A DNA stretch of 14,547 bases, from the NCBI GenBank assembly GCA_049239925.1, contig JBMLTO010000015.1:1-14547 (forward strand). Direction: 5' to 3'. The position numbers and the translations under genes were made by a program. Numbering within the stretch: position 1 is the stretch's first letter; the number at the start of each line of letters is the position of its first letter. The DNA is from Legionella_A sp049239925 (GTDB taxonomy: Bacteria; Pseudomonadota; Gammaproteobacteria; Legionellales; Legionellaceae). Below the pieces are notes generated by a model. The model did not search any database. It was given only the letters and a program-made list of their open reading frames with translations, and was not told the DNA's origin. Shown here piece after piece: positions 7,275 through 14,336 of this stretch.

Positions 7275-8341
7275 TCGCGCCCCTCACTTTCTAACCAGTT
7301 CAGCGATGCTATCATATTATTCCCCATACTAAGCCAACTTATCGTGTGAGGTTGTTTAAAAATATCATAACCTTGGTAAAGTTGACTGACATCACCGCCC
7401 AATACAACTGGAACTAAATATAAGTAAGTATGATTAACCATCTTTTGTCGATGTAAAGCTAAGAATAATATTTTGCCAGCCTCAACCCAAACATCATGAT
7501 AACCTAAACGACCTAAATGCGTCACGACTGCCTGTAAATCAATTCCGCCTTCAGTTTCCAAAATAGGATAATAAGTACAATTTGGATGACAAACAGTAGG
7601 CGAATGATTTCGTCCATGGAAAATATGGCAATGAGACGCCGTAGTAAAAATTTTACTACTTGGGTTGAGTCTATTCTTGCTATCGATGATCGCCAACGGC
7701 TTAGCTATTTCATGACCATTCATTCGTACATTCAATAAAGGATTATCATTATTTATGGTCGATGCTGTCGTTAAAATAATATCAGCGTGATTACGTTTTT
7801 CATGGGTAAAACGAGCACACAGTTCATTAGATAACGTTAATCGCTGACCATGATCACCCGCAATATTGCCATCGAATGATTGCGCCATTTTAACTGTTAA
7901 CCAGGGTCTTTTATTGATGGTCCAGTAATGATAACTCTGATAAAAGGCATCAATTTCAGCAACAGGCTCAAATATAACCTCGATCCCTGCATGCTGCAAA
8001 CGTGCAGGAGTATCATTATTAGCAACCACAGGATTCGGATCACGATAAGCATAAACAACACGTTTAATACCTGAACTAATAATTAGATCAACACAAGGAG
8101 CAGTACGCCCCCAATGGTTGCAAGGCTCAAGCGTTACGTATAAAGTGATGTTAAAGCAATCACCGACTAACTTTTCAATGACTAGTTTTTCAGCATGCGA
8201 TTGACCAGCTCCCTGATGCCAGGCTTGTGCTATGATATGACCCTGACGAACAGCAACAGCACCGACGCTCGGGTTTGGCGCGCATAATCCACGACCGAGC
8301 CAGGCTTGTTCAAGCGCAGCAAGCAAAAACTTTTTGTGCAT
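7259..8341 (-). CDS. ribD: Bifunctional diaminohydroxyphosphoribosylaminopyrimidine deaminase / 5-amino-6-(5-phosphoribosylamino)uracil reductase
   Basis: A 360-residue two-domain enzyme. The N-terminal cytidine-deaminase-like domain (about 1-145) has NPSVGAV (23-29), the zinc and catalytic motif HAE (49-51) and the second zinc motif LEPCNHWGRTAPC (71-83). The C-terminal dihydrofolate-reductase-like domain (about 146-350) has RPWLTVKMAQSFDG at its start and a nucleotide-binding stretch before VWVEAG. It performs two successive steps, deamination then ribosyl side-chain reduction. First gene of the rib operon, divergent from bepA across 62 bp. The start is supported by family colinearity; the ribosome-binding site (GGTG) is weak. 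No FMN riboswitch signature is present upstream, so control of the operon is not visible here. Confidence 0.95.
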   Translation of the reverse strand: MHKKFLLAALEQAWLGRGLCAPNPSVGAVAVRQGHIIAQAWHQGAGQSHAEKLVIEKLVGDCFNITLYVTLEPCNHWGRTAPCVDLIISSGIKRVVYAYRDPNPVVANNDTPARLQHAGIEVIFEPVAEIDAFYQSYHYWTINKRPWLTVKMAQSFDGNIAGDHGQRLTLSNELCARFTHEKRNHADIILTTASTINNDNPLLNVRMNGHEIAKPLAIIDSKNRLNPSSKIFTTASHCHIFHGRNHSPTVCHPNCTYYPILETEGGIDLQAVVTHLGRLGYHDVWVEAGKILFLALHRQKMVNHTYLYLVPVVLGGDVSQLYQGYDIFKQPHTISWLSMGNNMIASLNWLESEGRECLPV

Positions 8342-8345
8342 AAAA

Positions 8346-8374
8346 TTATCACCATTAAAAAGTGAAGTTATGAT
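8346..8374 (+). promoter_or_regulatory. Predicted promoter for bepA
   Basis: TTATCA (8346-8351) and TATGAT (8369-8374) are 17 bp apart, both good sigma-70 matches (4/6 and 5/6). The predicted start near 8381 leaves about 23 nt before ATG 8404. I could not find an equally good promoter for the divergent ribD; it may lie inside the bepA 5' end. Confidence 0.55.
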
Positions 8375-8403
8375 AACAAGTTATTTATTTTTTGAGTAGA
8401 CCC

Positions 8404-9804
8404 ATGCGATTGATCATCTCTTACCCATCGGTACGCAACCTAGTTATCAGCCTTATGCTATGTTTAGTTAGCAATACTCTCTTAGCATATTCACCCTACT
8501 CTACTAAAGAATTAGATGAGTTAGAAAAAGAATTTATCCAACATCTCAATCAATCGGATAATGTCGTGCGAAATGCTCTTGCTACTCGCTATATGAGTCG
8601 CTTATCTGGACAATTAACTCATCATTCAAAGCATTTTACTTCGCATGTATTTCTCGTTAAATCAAATCAAATCAATGCATTTGCTGGTCCTGGAGGCTAT
8701 ATTGGTATTCACTCGGAATTAATCTTGCATACCGAGAGCGAAAGTGAATTAGCAGCTGTCCTAGCGCATGAAATTGCCCATGTTAAAAATCATCACCTGT
8801 ATCAAATGCTTGAGCATCAAAAACAAATGCGTATCCCAATGCTAGCGTCTGTACTTGCATCAATCGCTCTAGGTGCAATCAATCCGACGCTAGCCAGTGG
8901 CGCACTGATGGCATCTGTCACTGGAATCAACCAAGATAGCATTAATTTTACTAGAGCCCATGAAAAAGAAGCCGATCGCATTGGGATAAAATTACTGATA
9001 GAAGCTGGATTCAATCCTGAAGGCATGATTAAATTTTTTAAAAAAATGCAATTAAATTCACGTTTGTACTATCGTGATAATATTCCAGCTATCCTACAGA
9101 GTCATCCATTGGACGCTGAGCGCATCGCTGAAGCAGAACAACGCAGCGCTCATCATCAAAATACTTACAAGGATAGTACTGACTATTATCTTTTTAAAGA
9201 ACTGGTTCGTACGTTAACTATTTCAGACTCCAAACATTTATTAGATTTTTATCAATATCAATGTAATAAAGAAACTAATCACCAATCGTGTCAGTATGGC
9301 CTAGCACTGACGCTACTCAATCTTCATCAATATCAAAAAGCAAATAAACAATTAAGCACAGTTGAAAATACCATGTCTAATTCTTTATTTTTTATCATTG
9401 CTAAAAGCCAAATCGATATTGGTTTAGGTCAATTTGATAACGCGATCGCCCCCTTACAAAGGCTATATTCCAAACAACCTGATGACTACGCTATAATAAT
9501 GGCTTTAAGTCAAGCGCTTATAGCAGCAAACCGAGGACCACAAGCAGTGACCACACTGTTACAGGGAACTCGTCAATTTAAAAACGATATAGCCATGTGC
9601 ACAGCACTAGCACAGGCACAAGCAGATGCCGATCGGAAAGACTATGCCTATTTTACACAAGCAAACTGCGATCTCCTTTCAGGACATCCGTATCAAGCAA
9701 TAAATCGATTAAAACAAGCAAAACTACTTGCCAAACAGGATCGCCTATTACAGCAACGTATCGATGCAAAGCTCGATGAAATTAGATTTTTATTAGAGGA
9801 ATAA
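8404..9804 (+). CDS. bepA: M48-family periplasmic metalloprotease with TPR domain, BepA/YfgC-like
   Basis: A 466-residue protein with an N-terminal signal peptide (about 1-28, ending SNTLLA). The zinc protease domain has HEIAH (122-126) and the downstream ligand motif EKEAD (187-191), with LVKSNQINAFAGPGGYIGIH before it. SHPLDAERIAEA (233-244) carries the conserved His at the place of the E. coli BepA regulatory His switch. The C-terminal half (about 265-466) is a TPR-like helical array (NLHQYQKANKQL, GQFDNAIAPLQRLYSKQPDD). BepA acts in the periplasm on stalled LptD and BAM substrates. The frame opens at TTG 8392, but ATG 8404 gives a normal signal peptide and better spacing from the GAG at 8394-8396, so I prefer it. 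Convergent with pilR. Confidence 0.9.
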   Translation: MRLIISYPSVRNLVISLMLCLVSNTLLAYSPYSTKELDELEKEFIQHLNQSDNVVRNALATRYMSRLSGQLTHHSKHFTSHVFLVKSNQINAFAGPGGYIGIHSELILHTESESELAAVLAHEIAHVKNHHLYQMLEHQKQMRIPMLASVLASIALGAINPTLASGALMASVTGINQDSINFTRAHEKEADRIGIKLLIEAGFNPEGMIKFFKKMQLNSRLYYRDNIPAILQSHPLDAERIAEAEQRSAHHQNTYKDSTDYYLFKELVRTLTISDSKHLLDFYQYQCNKETNHQSCQYGLALTLLNLHQYQKANKQLSTVENTMSNSLFFIIAKSQIDIGLGQFDNAIAPLQRLYSKQPDDYAIIMALSQALIAANRGPQAVTTLLQGTRQFKNDIAMCTALAQAQADADRKDYAYFTQANCDLLSGHPYQAINRLKQAKLLAKQDRLLQQRIDAKLDEIRFLLEE

Positions 9805-9809
9805 ACAAA

Positions 9810-10005
9810 GGAGAGTCAGCCAACAGAACAATCCTATTAGCTGCTGGCAAAACCAGGCTTGAACCGCTCGGCTCATCCGGCTTCCATTAGGCAAACCCTA
9901 ATCCCATCGAGGTATTCGAGTGCATAAACAACCTTGGCTGGATAGGTAGGTGGGGTTAATTCGCCGCTTACAAGTCAGATGGATAAAGCTGGAAAGAGCC
10001 CCAAT
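9810..10005. ncRNA. Candidate structured RNA in the bepA-pilR convergent gap
   Basis: This gap contains no convincing ORF and is clearly richer in G+C than the surrounding genes (57% over 9841-9900 by hand count). Nested inverted repeats are visible. A long-range stem CAGCCAA (9817-9823) with TTGGCTG (9934-9940) encloses three hairpins: CTGG-CAAAA-CCAG (9844-9856), TGAACC-GCTC-GGCTCA (9860-9875, one imperfect pair) and ATTAGG-CAAAC-CCTAAT (9886-9902). A further possible stem joins GGGGTT (9952-9957) with AGCCCC (9997-10002). I compared it by eye with tmRNA, 6S, SRP, RNase P, GEMM, glycine, TPP, FMN and cobalamin motifs and found no match. The strand is undecided: the second hairpin folds better on minus, the last stem better on plus. 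A degenerate repeat element is the main alternative. Confidence 0.4.
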
Positions 10006-10010
10006 AAGTC

Positions 10011-11348
10011 TTACTGCTGTCTAAAAAAAAAGGCATCTAAACCCAGTTTTTTAATTCGATAACGCAAGGTCCTGAAACTAATACCTAACAATCGCGCTGC
10101 AGCTGTACGATTCCATTTTGTTTGTTCTAGAGCATCTAAAATCAGTTCTTTCTCATGCAACTCTAAGCTTTCTCCTAAATCTAATTTACTATTGCTTTTT
10201 TTAGAAAGCGCATCACTATGTTGTAACTGTAAATCAGTAGACGTAATTAAATTATCACTACATAAGGTCATTGCTCGCTCGATAATATTTTCAAGTTCGC
10301 GTACATTGCCTGGATATGAGTATGATTGCAAAAAATGAAGGCAATCAGTCGATAAAAGAGGAACCTGACAGTTCTTTTCCTTGGCTAATTTCGTTAGGAT
10401 ATTATCTACCAGAATAGGAATGTCTGATAATCTTTCAACCAAGCTAGGAACTTTCAGTTCGATAACATTAATTCTATAATATAATTCTTGTCTAAATCGT
10501 CCTGCATCAATTTCTGTTTGTAAATTTTTATTACTGGCACTTAGAATTCTTACATCAACGGGACTTTCGCTATTATCACCGATAGGTTTAACTGCTTTTT
10601 CTTGAATAACCCGTAGTAACTTTACTTGCATTGCTAGTGGTAACTCAGCTATTTCATCAAGAAATAAAGTTCCACCTTGAGCCGCACAAAATAATCCTTG
10701 TTTATCAACAAAAGCTCCAGTAAAACTACCTTTCTTGTGGCCAAAAAACTCAGATTCCATCAACTCACTTGGGATCGCTGCGCAATTTACTGCAATAAAA
10801 GGTTGCTCTGCTCTAGGACCTGCCGCGTGAATAGAGCGTGCAACAAGCTCTTTACCTGCTCCAGATTCACCATATATAAATACTGGCGCTTGGCTGCGAG
10901 ATAGCTTCTCTATATTTTTTTTAAGCTGTTGCATGGCAGGGCTATTTCCTAATAAAATTTCATGGCTTATTTCCTGCTTTTTTGGAGGTAATATTGCTTT
11001 TTGTATAATGGATTCAAGCATAGGTAAATCAATAGGCTTTGATAGATAATCGAAAGCACCTGCTTTTAGGGCACTCACGGCTCCCTCTATATTACCGTAG
11101 GCGGTAATAACAGCAATCGGAATATGAGGCTTATTTTTTTGCAAAAATCTGATGATCTCGTAACCATCACCATCAGGAAGACACATATCACTAAGGACCA
11201 AAACATAGTTCTCACGAGTCAGTAATGCTAAACTTTGCTTGACATCACTAGCAATGTCACCAATCAAACCCATGCGCCTTAATGTAATTGATAACAATTC
11301 ACACATATCCGGTTCATCATCAATTATTAACACTTTGGCAATATTCAT
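10011..11348 (-). CDS. pilR: Sigma-54-dependent response regulator, PilR-like (NtrC family)
   Basis: A 445-residue activator with three domains. The receiver (about 1-120) has acidic Asp10/Asp11, phosphoacceptor Asp54 and Lys104. The AAA+ sigma-54 interaction domain (about 132-370) has Walker A GESGAGKE (160-167), the sigma-54-contacting GSFTGA loop (207-212; GAFTGA in most members), Walker B GGTLFLDEIAEL (225-236) and the FRQELYYRINV sensor region (285-295). The C-terminal Fis-type helix-turn-helix has WNRTAAARLLGISFRTLRYR (412-431). It would activate RpoN promoters, classically pilA in type IV pilus systems. It starts 12 bp after pilS with AAGGA eight bases upstream. The PilR name rests on pairing with a six-helix PilS-like kinase; another NtrC-family role is possible. 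Confidence 0.85.
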   Translation of the reverse strand: MNIAKVLIIDDEPDMCELLSITLRRMGLIGDIASDVKQSLALLTRENYVLVLSDMCLPDGDGYEIIRFLQKNKPHIPIAVITAYGNIEGAVSALKAGAFDYLSKPIDLPMLESIIQKAILPPKKQEISHEILLGNSPAMQQLKKNIEKLSRSQAPVFIYGESGAGKELVARSIHAAGPRAEQPFIAVNCAAIPSELMESEFFGHKKGSFTGAFVDKQGLFCAAQGGTLFLDEIAELPLAMQVKLLRVIQEKAVKPIGDNSESPVDVRILSASNKNLQTEIDAGRFRQELYYRINVIELKVPSLVERLSDIPILVDNILTKLAKEKNCQVPLLSTDCLHFLQSYSYPGNVRELENIIERAMTLCSDNLITSTDLQLQHSDALSKKSNSKLDLGESLELHEKELILDALEQTKWNRTAAARLLGISFRTLRYRIKKLGLDAFFFRQQ

Positions 11349-11360
11349 TATTCATTCCTT

Positions 11361-12932
11361 TTACAGCAGTTCATATTGACCTAACGAAATTGAAAAACAA
11401 CAACCCTGTATGCTATCCACCAATGATAACTGCGCTTGGTTAATTTCACATAAATCTTTTGCTATAAACAAGCCCATGCCATGACCTTCTTTTGTCGTAG
11501 TAAAAAAAGGATCAAAAATTGATGGTCTTATTGATATTGGAATTCCTGGCCCTTGATCATAAACAATCAAATTCAGTATACCCGCCTTTTTATCGGCAGT
11601 GATGGTTATATGGGTATCACCATTGCAATCACAACCATGTTGCAAAGCATTTTCACATAGTATTATTAAAATTTGCTCTAGATGACTACGATCAAACATG
11701 ATTGTTTGTTCAATGGGTATATAAAGCTTCATATTACATGTTGTAAATTGGCTAAAATGTTGTTTAAACTGTTCAAGATAACTAGCTAATTCGATAACTT
11801 CTGGTTTCGCTTTTTGCCGACGAGATAGCTGTAGCACATTTTTTATGACCCGGTTCATGCGTTCACAATTATTGACAATTAACTCTTTCAATCGAGTATC
11901 TTCACTGCATAAATTCATATCACCACCCATTAATTGGGCTGCATGTGCAATAATCCCCAAAGGATTACGTAATTCGTGGGCAATACTAGCTGAAAATTGA
12001 CCAAGAGAAGCTAGCTTCAATTGTTGTGCCTGTTGCGCAAGAGACACCGTATCTTCAATGATCACTAATATAGCCAACTGACCTCCATAGCGAGCCGAAT
12101 GTAAATGTATGCGTAAAGCCCCATCATTGATAATTGTTTGGGCTGATGAGTTTGCATGTATAGGCCGGGATATAAAATGATTGCAGCAATGGTATAATTC
12201 GTCTGATAGCTCACGTAAACCTAATGTTTTTTGCTGATCGCTGACGTTAAAATATTGTCTTGCAGCAGAGTTTATTAACTTAATCTCGAGTGCATCTGTA
12301 ACAAAAATGACACCATAGTACAACCTCTCTACTATATATTCGTTCAGCTGTTGCATATTGGCTAATTCTAAAGCCTGTTGAGCGGCAAGTTGTTCCTTAG
12401 GTTCAATCAACCTTGCTACGCCCCAAGAAGTTAGTGCAGTAGCAAAAAAACTAGTACCATATATTCCCGTAGAGAAAAAGTGATTTAAATCTCCATTGAG
12501 ATCATGTAAATAATCATAGACACTAATCCCTAAAAAAAGACAGCTGGCCAGTGCTGCAAAAAATATAGCTAATCGTCCTGGAGTCAATATGCTTAACGCA
12601 GCGATTGTCACATTCACTAGAATACCTAACTCCATGAGAGAAACTTCCATCGTATCGACTAAACATACTAGAAACAGAAGATCTATCATCCCAGCAACAA
12701 ACACTTGTTGCTTATAATAAACGACATACTTTAACCCTAGAATTAGAAAAAATACGCCGAAGAGACAATAGATGATCAATAAACTACTGAAGCCGAATGG
12801 ATGCGTTTGCACCTTGGAGTCAAGTAAAGATGCCCCGCATAAAACGCCAATACTAATAAAACGATAGAGATTATAAACCAATAAAAGTGATGATTTTTTA
12901 GAATTTAGATTATTTGTTATCGTATGAATCAT
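11361..12932 (-). CDS. pilS: Membrane sensor histidine kinase, PilS-like
   Basis: A 523-residue kinase. The N-terminal third has about six hydrophobic segments (roughly 18-37, 50-70, 78-95, 98-116, 120-137, 155-172), as in PilS. A coiled linker and PAS-like region (about 180-295, with VERLYYGVIFVTDALEIKL) follow. The HisKA domain has the phosphorylated His319 in ASIAHELRNPL, and the ATPase domain has N-box CENALQH (426-432), G1 DQGPGIP (459-465), FDPFFTTT (473-480) and G2 GHGMGLFIA (483-491). All catalytic boxes look intact. AGGA lies about 6 bases before ATG 12932. It is cotranscribed with pilR; in the type IV pilus system it phosphorylates PilR in response to membrane pilin level. No pilus structural gene is in the window. 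Confidence 0.85.
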   Translation of the reverse strand: MIHTITNNLNSKKSSLLLVYNLYRFISIGVLCGASLLDSKVQTHPFGFSSLLIIYCLFGVFFLILGLKYVVYYKQQVFVAGMIDLLFLVCLVDTMEVSLMELGILVNVTIAALSILTPGRLAIFFAALASCLFLGISVYDYLHDLNGDLNHFFSTGIYGTSFFATALTSWGVARLIEPKEQLAAQQALELANMQQLNEYIVERLYYGVIFVTDALEIKLINSAARQYFNVSDQQKTLGLRELSDELYHCCNHFISRPIHANSSAQTIINDGALRIHLHSARYGGQLAILVIIEDTVSLAQQAQQLKLASLGQFSASIAHELRNPLGIIAHAAQLMGGDMNLCSEDTRLKELIVNNCERMNRVIKNVLQLSRRQKAKPEVIELASYLEQFKQHFSQFTTCNMKLYIPIEQTIMFDRSHLEQILIILCENALQHGCDCNGDTHITITADKKAGILNLIVYDQGPGIPISIRPSIFDPFFTTTKEGHGMGLFIAKDLCEINQAQLSLVDSIQGCCFSISLGQYELL

Positions 12933-13153
12933 TTATTCCTCAAAATATTTTCCTAAAATCAAGATATTTTAACCAGACGATTCAGCATTGTATAATGCGC
13001 AGACAGATTCATCACTTAGTTTATCCTTGACTTTAGCCCTTTTTTCCAGGTCCGTTCATCCTAAATGGGGAATTACCCTCAGCAAACTGCTCACTCACCA
13101 TCATGTTTTTATAATCTATAATAAAATGGAGTAATTAATTTAAGTGAGATTTT
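12933..13153. other. Intergenic region between pilS and the small ORF, divergent
   Basis: This 221-bp stretch must hold the promoters of pilSR (minus) and of the small gene at 13154 (plus). A perfect TATAAT on plus at 12991-12996 sits inside a GCATT-GTAT-AATGC hairpin (12985-12998) without a convincing -35. On minus, TTATAC and TAAAAT (18 bp apart, the -10 near 12967) are a weak pilSR candidate. Three GGA triplets cluster on minus between about 13030 and 13075 (AACGGACCTGGAAAA), but I see no defined RNA. Confidence 0.35.
13110..13122 (+). promoter_or_regulatory. Tandem -10 hexamers upstream of the 50-aa ORF
   Basis: Two perfect TATAAT hexamers occur at 13110-13115 and 13117-13122, seven bases apart, 32-44 bases before the ATG at 13154. 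The -35 positions (CTGCTC, CTCACC) are poor, so the promoter may rely on the -10 or on an activator. Confidence 0.45.
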
Positions 13154-13306
13154 ATGGCTACTAAAGATATTTTCAATTTTTTATTTTTTATTAAAAATCG
13201 TAATAAATCGGCACGCTATCCACTAGCTAACTCAGCATTTTTTGGTAAACAACCAGACGATCGTGACGATGAAGAAGAATTCGATGCTGTTCGATCAATC
13301 AACTAA
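13154..13306 (+). CDS. Small hypothetical protein, 50 residues, acidic C-terminal half
   Basis: I do not recognise this protein. ATG 13154 to TAA 13304-13306 encodes 50 residues. It begins MATKDIFNFLFFIKNRNKSA, a short hydrophobic/aromatic patch (residues 6-13) followed by basic residues. It continues with a polar linker and a strongly acidic run, PDDRDDEEEFDAVRSIN, at the C-terminus. The patch is too short for a clear membrane helix. Support for a real gene comes from two perfect TATAAT hexamers upstream, an AAGTGAG ribosome-binding site five bases before the ATG, and a 9-bp hairpin starting at its stop codon. It stands alone between the divergent pilSR operon and a convergent exported protein gene. 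Function unknown; I infer only a small soluble or membrane-associated protein. Confidence 0.6.
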   Translation: MATKDIFNFLFFIKNRNKSARYPLANSAFFGKQPDDRDDEEEFDAVRSIN

Positions 13307-13326
13307 GCTGCATTATATGCAGCTTT
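13305..13326 (+). terminator. Stem-loop at the end of the small ORF
   Basis: AAGCTGCAT (13305-13313) and ATGCAGCTT (13317-13325) form a perfect 9-bp stem with a 3-base loop, overlapping the TAA stop. The tail is only TTTC, so it is a weak intrinsic terminator. It lies between convergent genes and could serve both strands. Confidence 0.5.
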
Positions 13327-13354
13327 CAACTCACTTATTTAAAAAATATCAACT

Positions 13355-14101
13355 TTAAATCGATGCTCCTTCAATTTTAATTGCCTTGAAGTACTCAGCA
13401 ACCTCTGAAGATAGCAAACGATCGATCGCTAACGCATTCGGTTGATAAACCCATGGACGCCTAGGATAAATACGATCATTAATCCAATATTCAGACCAGT
13501 TCGAGGTAGAGCGAATGCAGTTTTTTGCGAAATCATTGATATGATACTTTTTTTCTAACTCCAAACAACCTGATAGAAAAATATCGACATAACTTTGAAC
13601 GATTGGATTATGTGCTGAAGCGATAGCTATTTGCTTGAGAGACGGTACATAAATCCAAAATTGTGCTTTAGGTAAGACTTGATTGGTTAATGAGTGTATT
13701 AAACTAGGCTTAACCAATATTCTACAGTAACCTGACTCACGTCTATCAAAAAAATTTAATCGTTCGGCTTTCGGCAAAGAAAAAACTACAGCGTTGATCT
13801 TGGCATTTTTATCAGGTTTTACCCCGAGAAATGTTGTATTAAATCTTACAGATGGGCCCTTTAAATACCAACCCCGTTGATAGTGGTTGACTATCACTGG
13901 AATATTGTCCCCCACATTAGAATAAGTACTACGCTTGGATGCTTCTGAGATTAATGAACCATAACCGATAATGTATTGAGGCAAAGCATTATTAGGCTCA
14001 GGATGACAAGAACTAGCTAATGCATTTGAAAGACCTAATATTCCTATCCAATATAAAATCAACCATCGTATCATTTTTGGTAGATTATTTAATTGGTTCA
14101 T
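13355..14101 (-). CDS. Exported gamma-glutamylcyclotransferase-fold (GGCT/AIG2-like) protein
   Basis: A 248-residue protein with a signal peptide: charged start, hydrophobic core about 11-28 (IRWLILYWIGILGLSNALA), likely cleavage after ALA29, so periplasmic or secreted. The mature part has the substrate-loop motif YIIGYGSLIS (43-52) and the VVFSLPKAERLNFFDRRESGY block (105-125), in which Glu122 fits the general acid/base Glu of gamma-glutamylcyclotransferases. Enzymes of this fold release 5-oxoproline from gamma-glutamyl peptides such as glutathione; the substrate here is unknown. The C-terminal third (about 165-248, rich in Trp, Tyr and Arg) has no motif I recognise. GAGGAATTATTA precedes ATG 14101, a strong ribosome-binding site. 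The upstream flank contains the right copy of the 32-bp repeat. Most relatives are cytosolic, so the export signal is notable. Confidence 0.7.
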   Translation of the reverse strand: MNQLNNLPKMIRWLILYWIGILGLSNALASSCHPEPNNALPQYIIGYGSLISEASKRSTYSNVGDNIPVIVNHYQRGWYLKGPSVRFNTTFLGVKPDKNAKINAVVFSLPKAERLNFFDRRESGYCRILVKPSLIHSLTNQVLPKAQFWIYVPSLKQIAIASAHNPIVQSYVDIFLSGCLELEKKYHINDFAKNCIRSTSNWSEYWINDRIYPRRPWVYQPNALAIDRLLSSEVAEYFKAIKIEGASI

Positions 14102-14118
14102 TAATAATTCCTCAGGGG

Positions 14119-14150
14119 TGTCGCATTAAAATTTAATCAATCTGTTGTAG
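14119..14150 (-). repeat. 32-bp repeat, right copy (exact inverted match to 72-103)
   Basis: Read on the minus strand (14150 to 14119) this is identical to 72-103. It sits just upstream of the ribosome-binding site of the exported protein at 14101, so the distance to its downstream gene differs from that of the left copy to rdgC. It is joined on its upstream side to the hairpin at 14147-14168. Confidence 0.7.
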
Positions 14151-14168
14151 GTTGGGCCTTGGCTCAAC
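14147..14168 (+). repeat. REP-like hairpin: GTAG head plus GTTGGGCC/GGCTCAAC stem
   Basis: On the plus strand GTAG (14147-14150) is followed by GTTGGGCC-TT-GGCTCAAC (14151-14168), an 8-bp stem with one G-U pair and a 2-base loop (in practice probably a 7-bp stem with a 4-base loop). A tetranucleotide head plus imperfect hairpin is the layout of REP sequences mobilised by RAYT-type transposases. The related hairpin at the left end (54-66) has a different spacer to its GTAG. Family assignment is inference. Confidence 0.5.
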
Positions 14169-14336
14169 AATAACGTATTGAAATCCAAGGTTACAGCTAA
14201 AAATCCTTGCCAAAATACAGTCATTGGATAGCCTATGCGCTCAAGGAATTTTATACAAGTCCAAACCACATGCTATTTTTTCACGGTAGTGCTTCAAGAT
14301 AGAAGTAGTGATTGATTAATCCAAAGAACAAATGAA
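14169..14336. other. Gene-free spacer between the REP-like hairpin and the transposase remnant
   Basis: About 170 bp with stops in all frames I checked. It presumably includes the non-coding tail and lost right end of the ISAs1-type element, but no inverted terminal repeat, target duplication, promoter or RNA could be supported. Confidence 0.4.

Noticed and set aside
8342..8403. FMN riboswitch upstream of ribD
   Set aside because: None of the conserved RFN boxes is present and the space is too short for the ~130-nt element.
9860..9890. tRNA-like or group II intron domain V remnant on the minus strand (GAGCCGAGCGGTTC)
   Set aside because: No acceptor or anticodon arm can be built, and the complementary half of domain V is missing; a chance resemblance.
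9805..10010. tmRNA, 6S, SRP, RNase P, c-di-GMP or glycine riboswitch
   Set aside because: Isolated fragments such as GGCAAACC and GGTAGGT recall parts of known motifs, but the required neighbouring boxes are absent on both strands.
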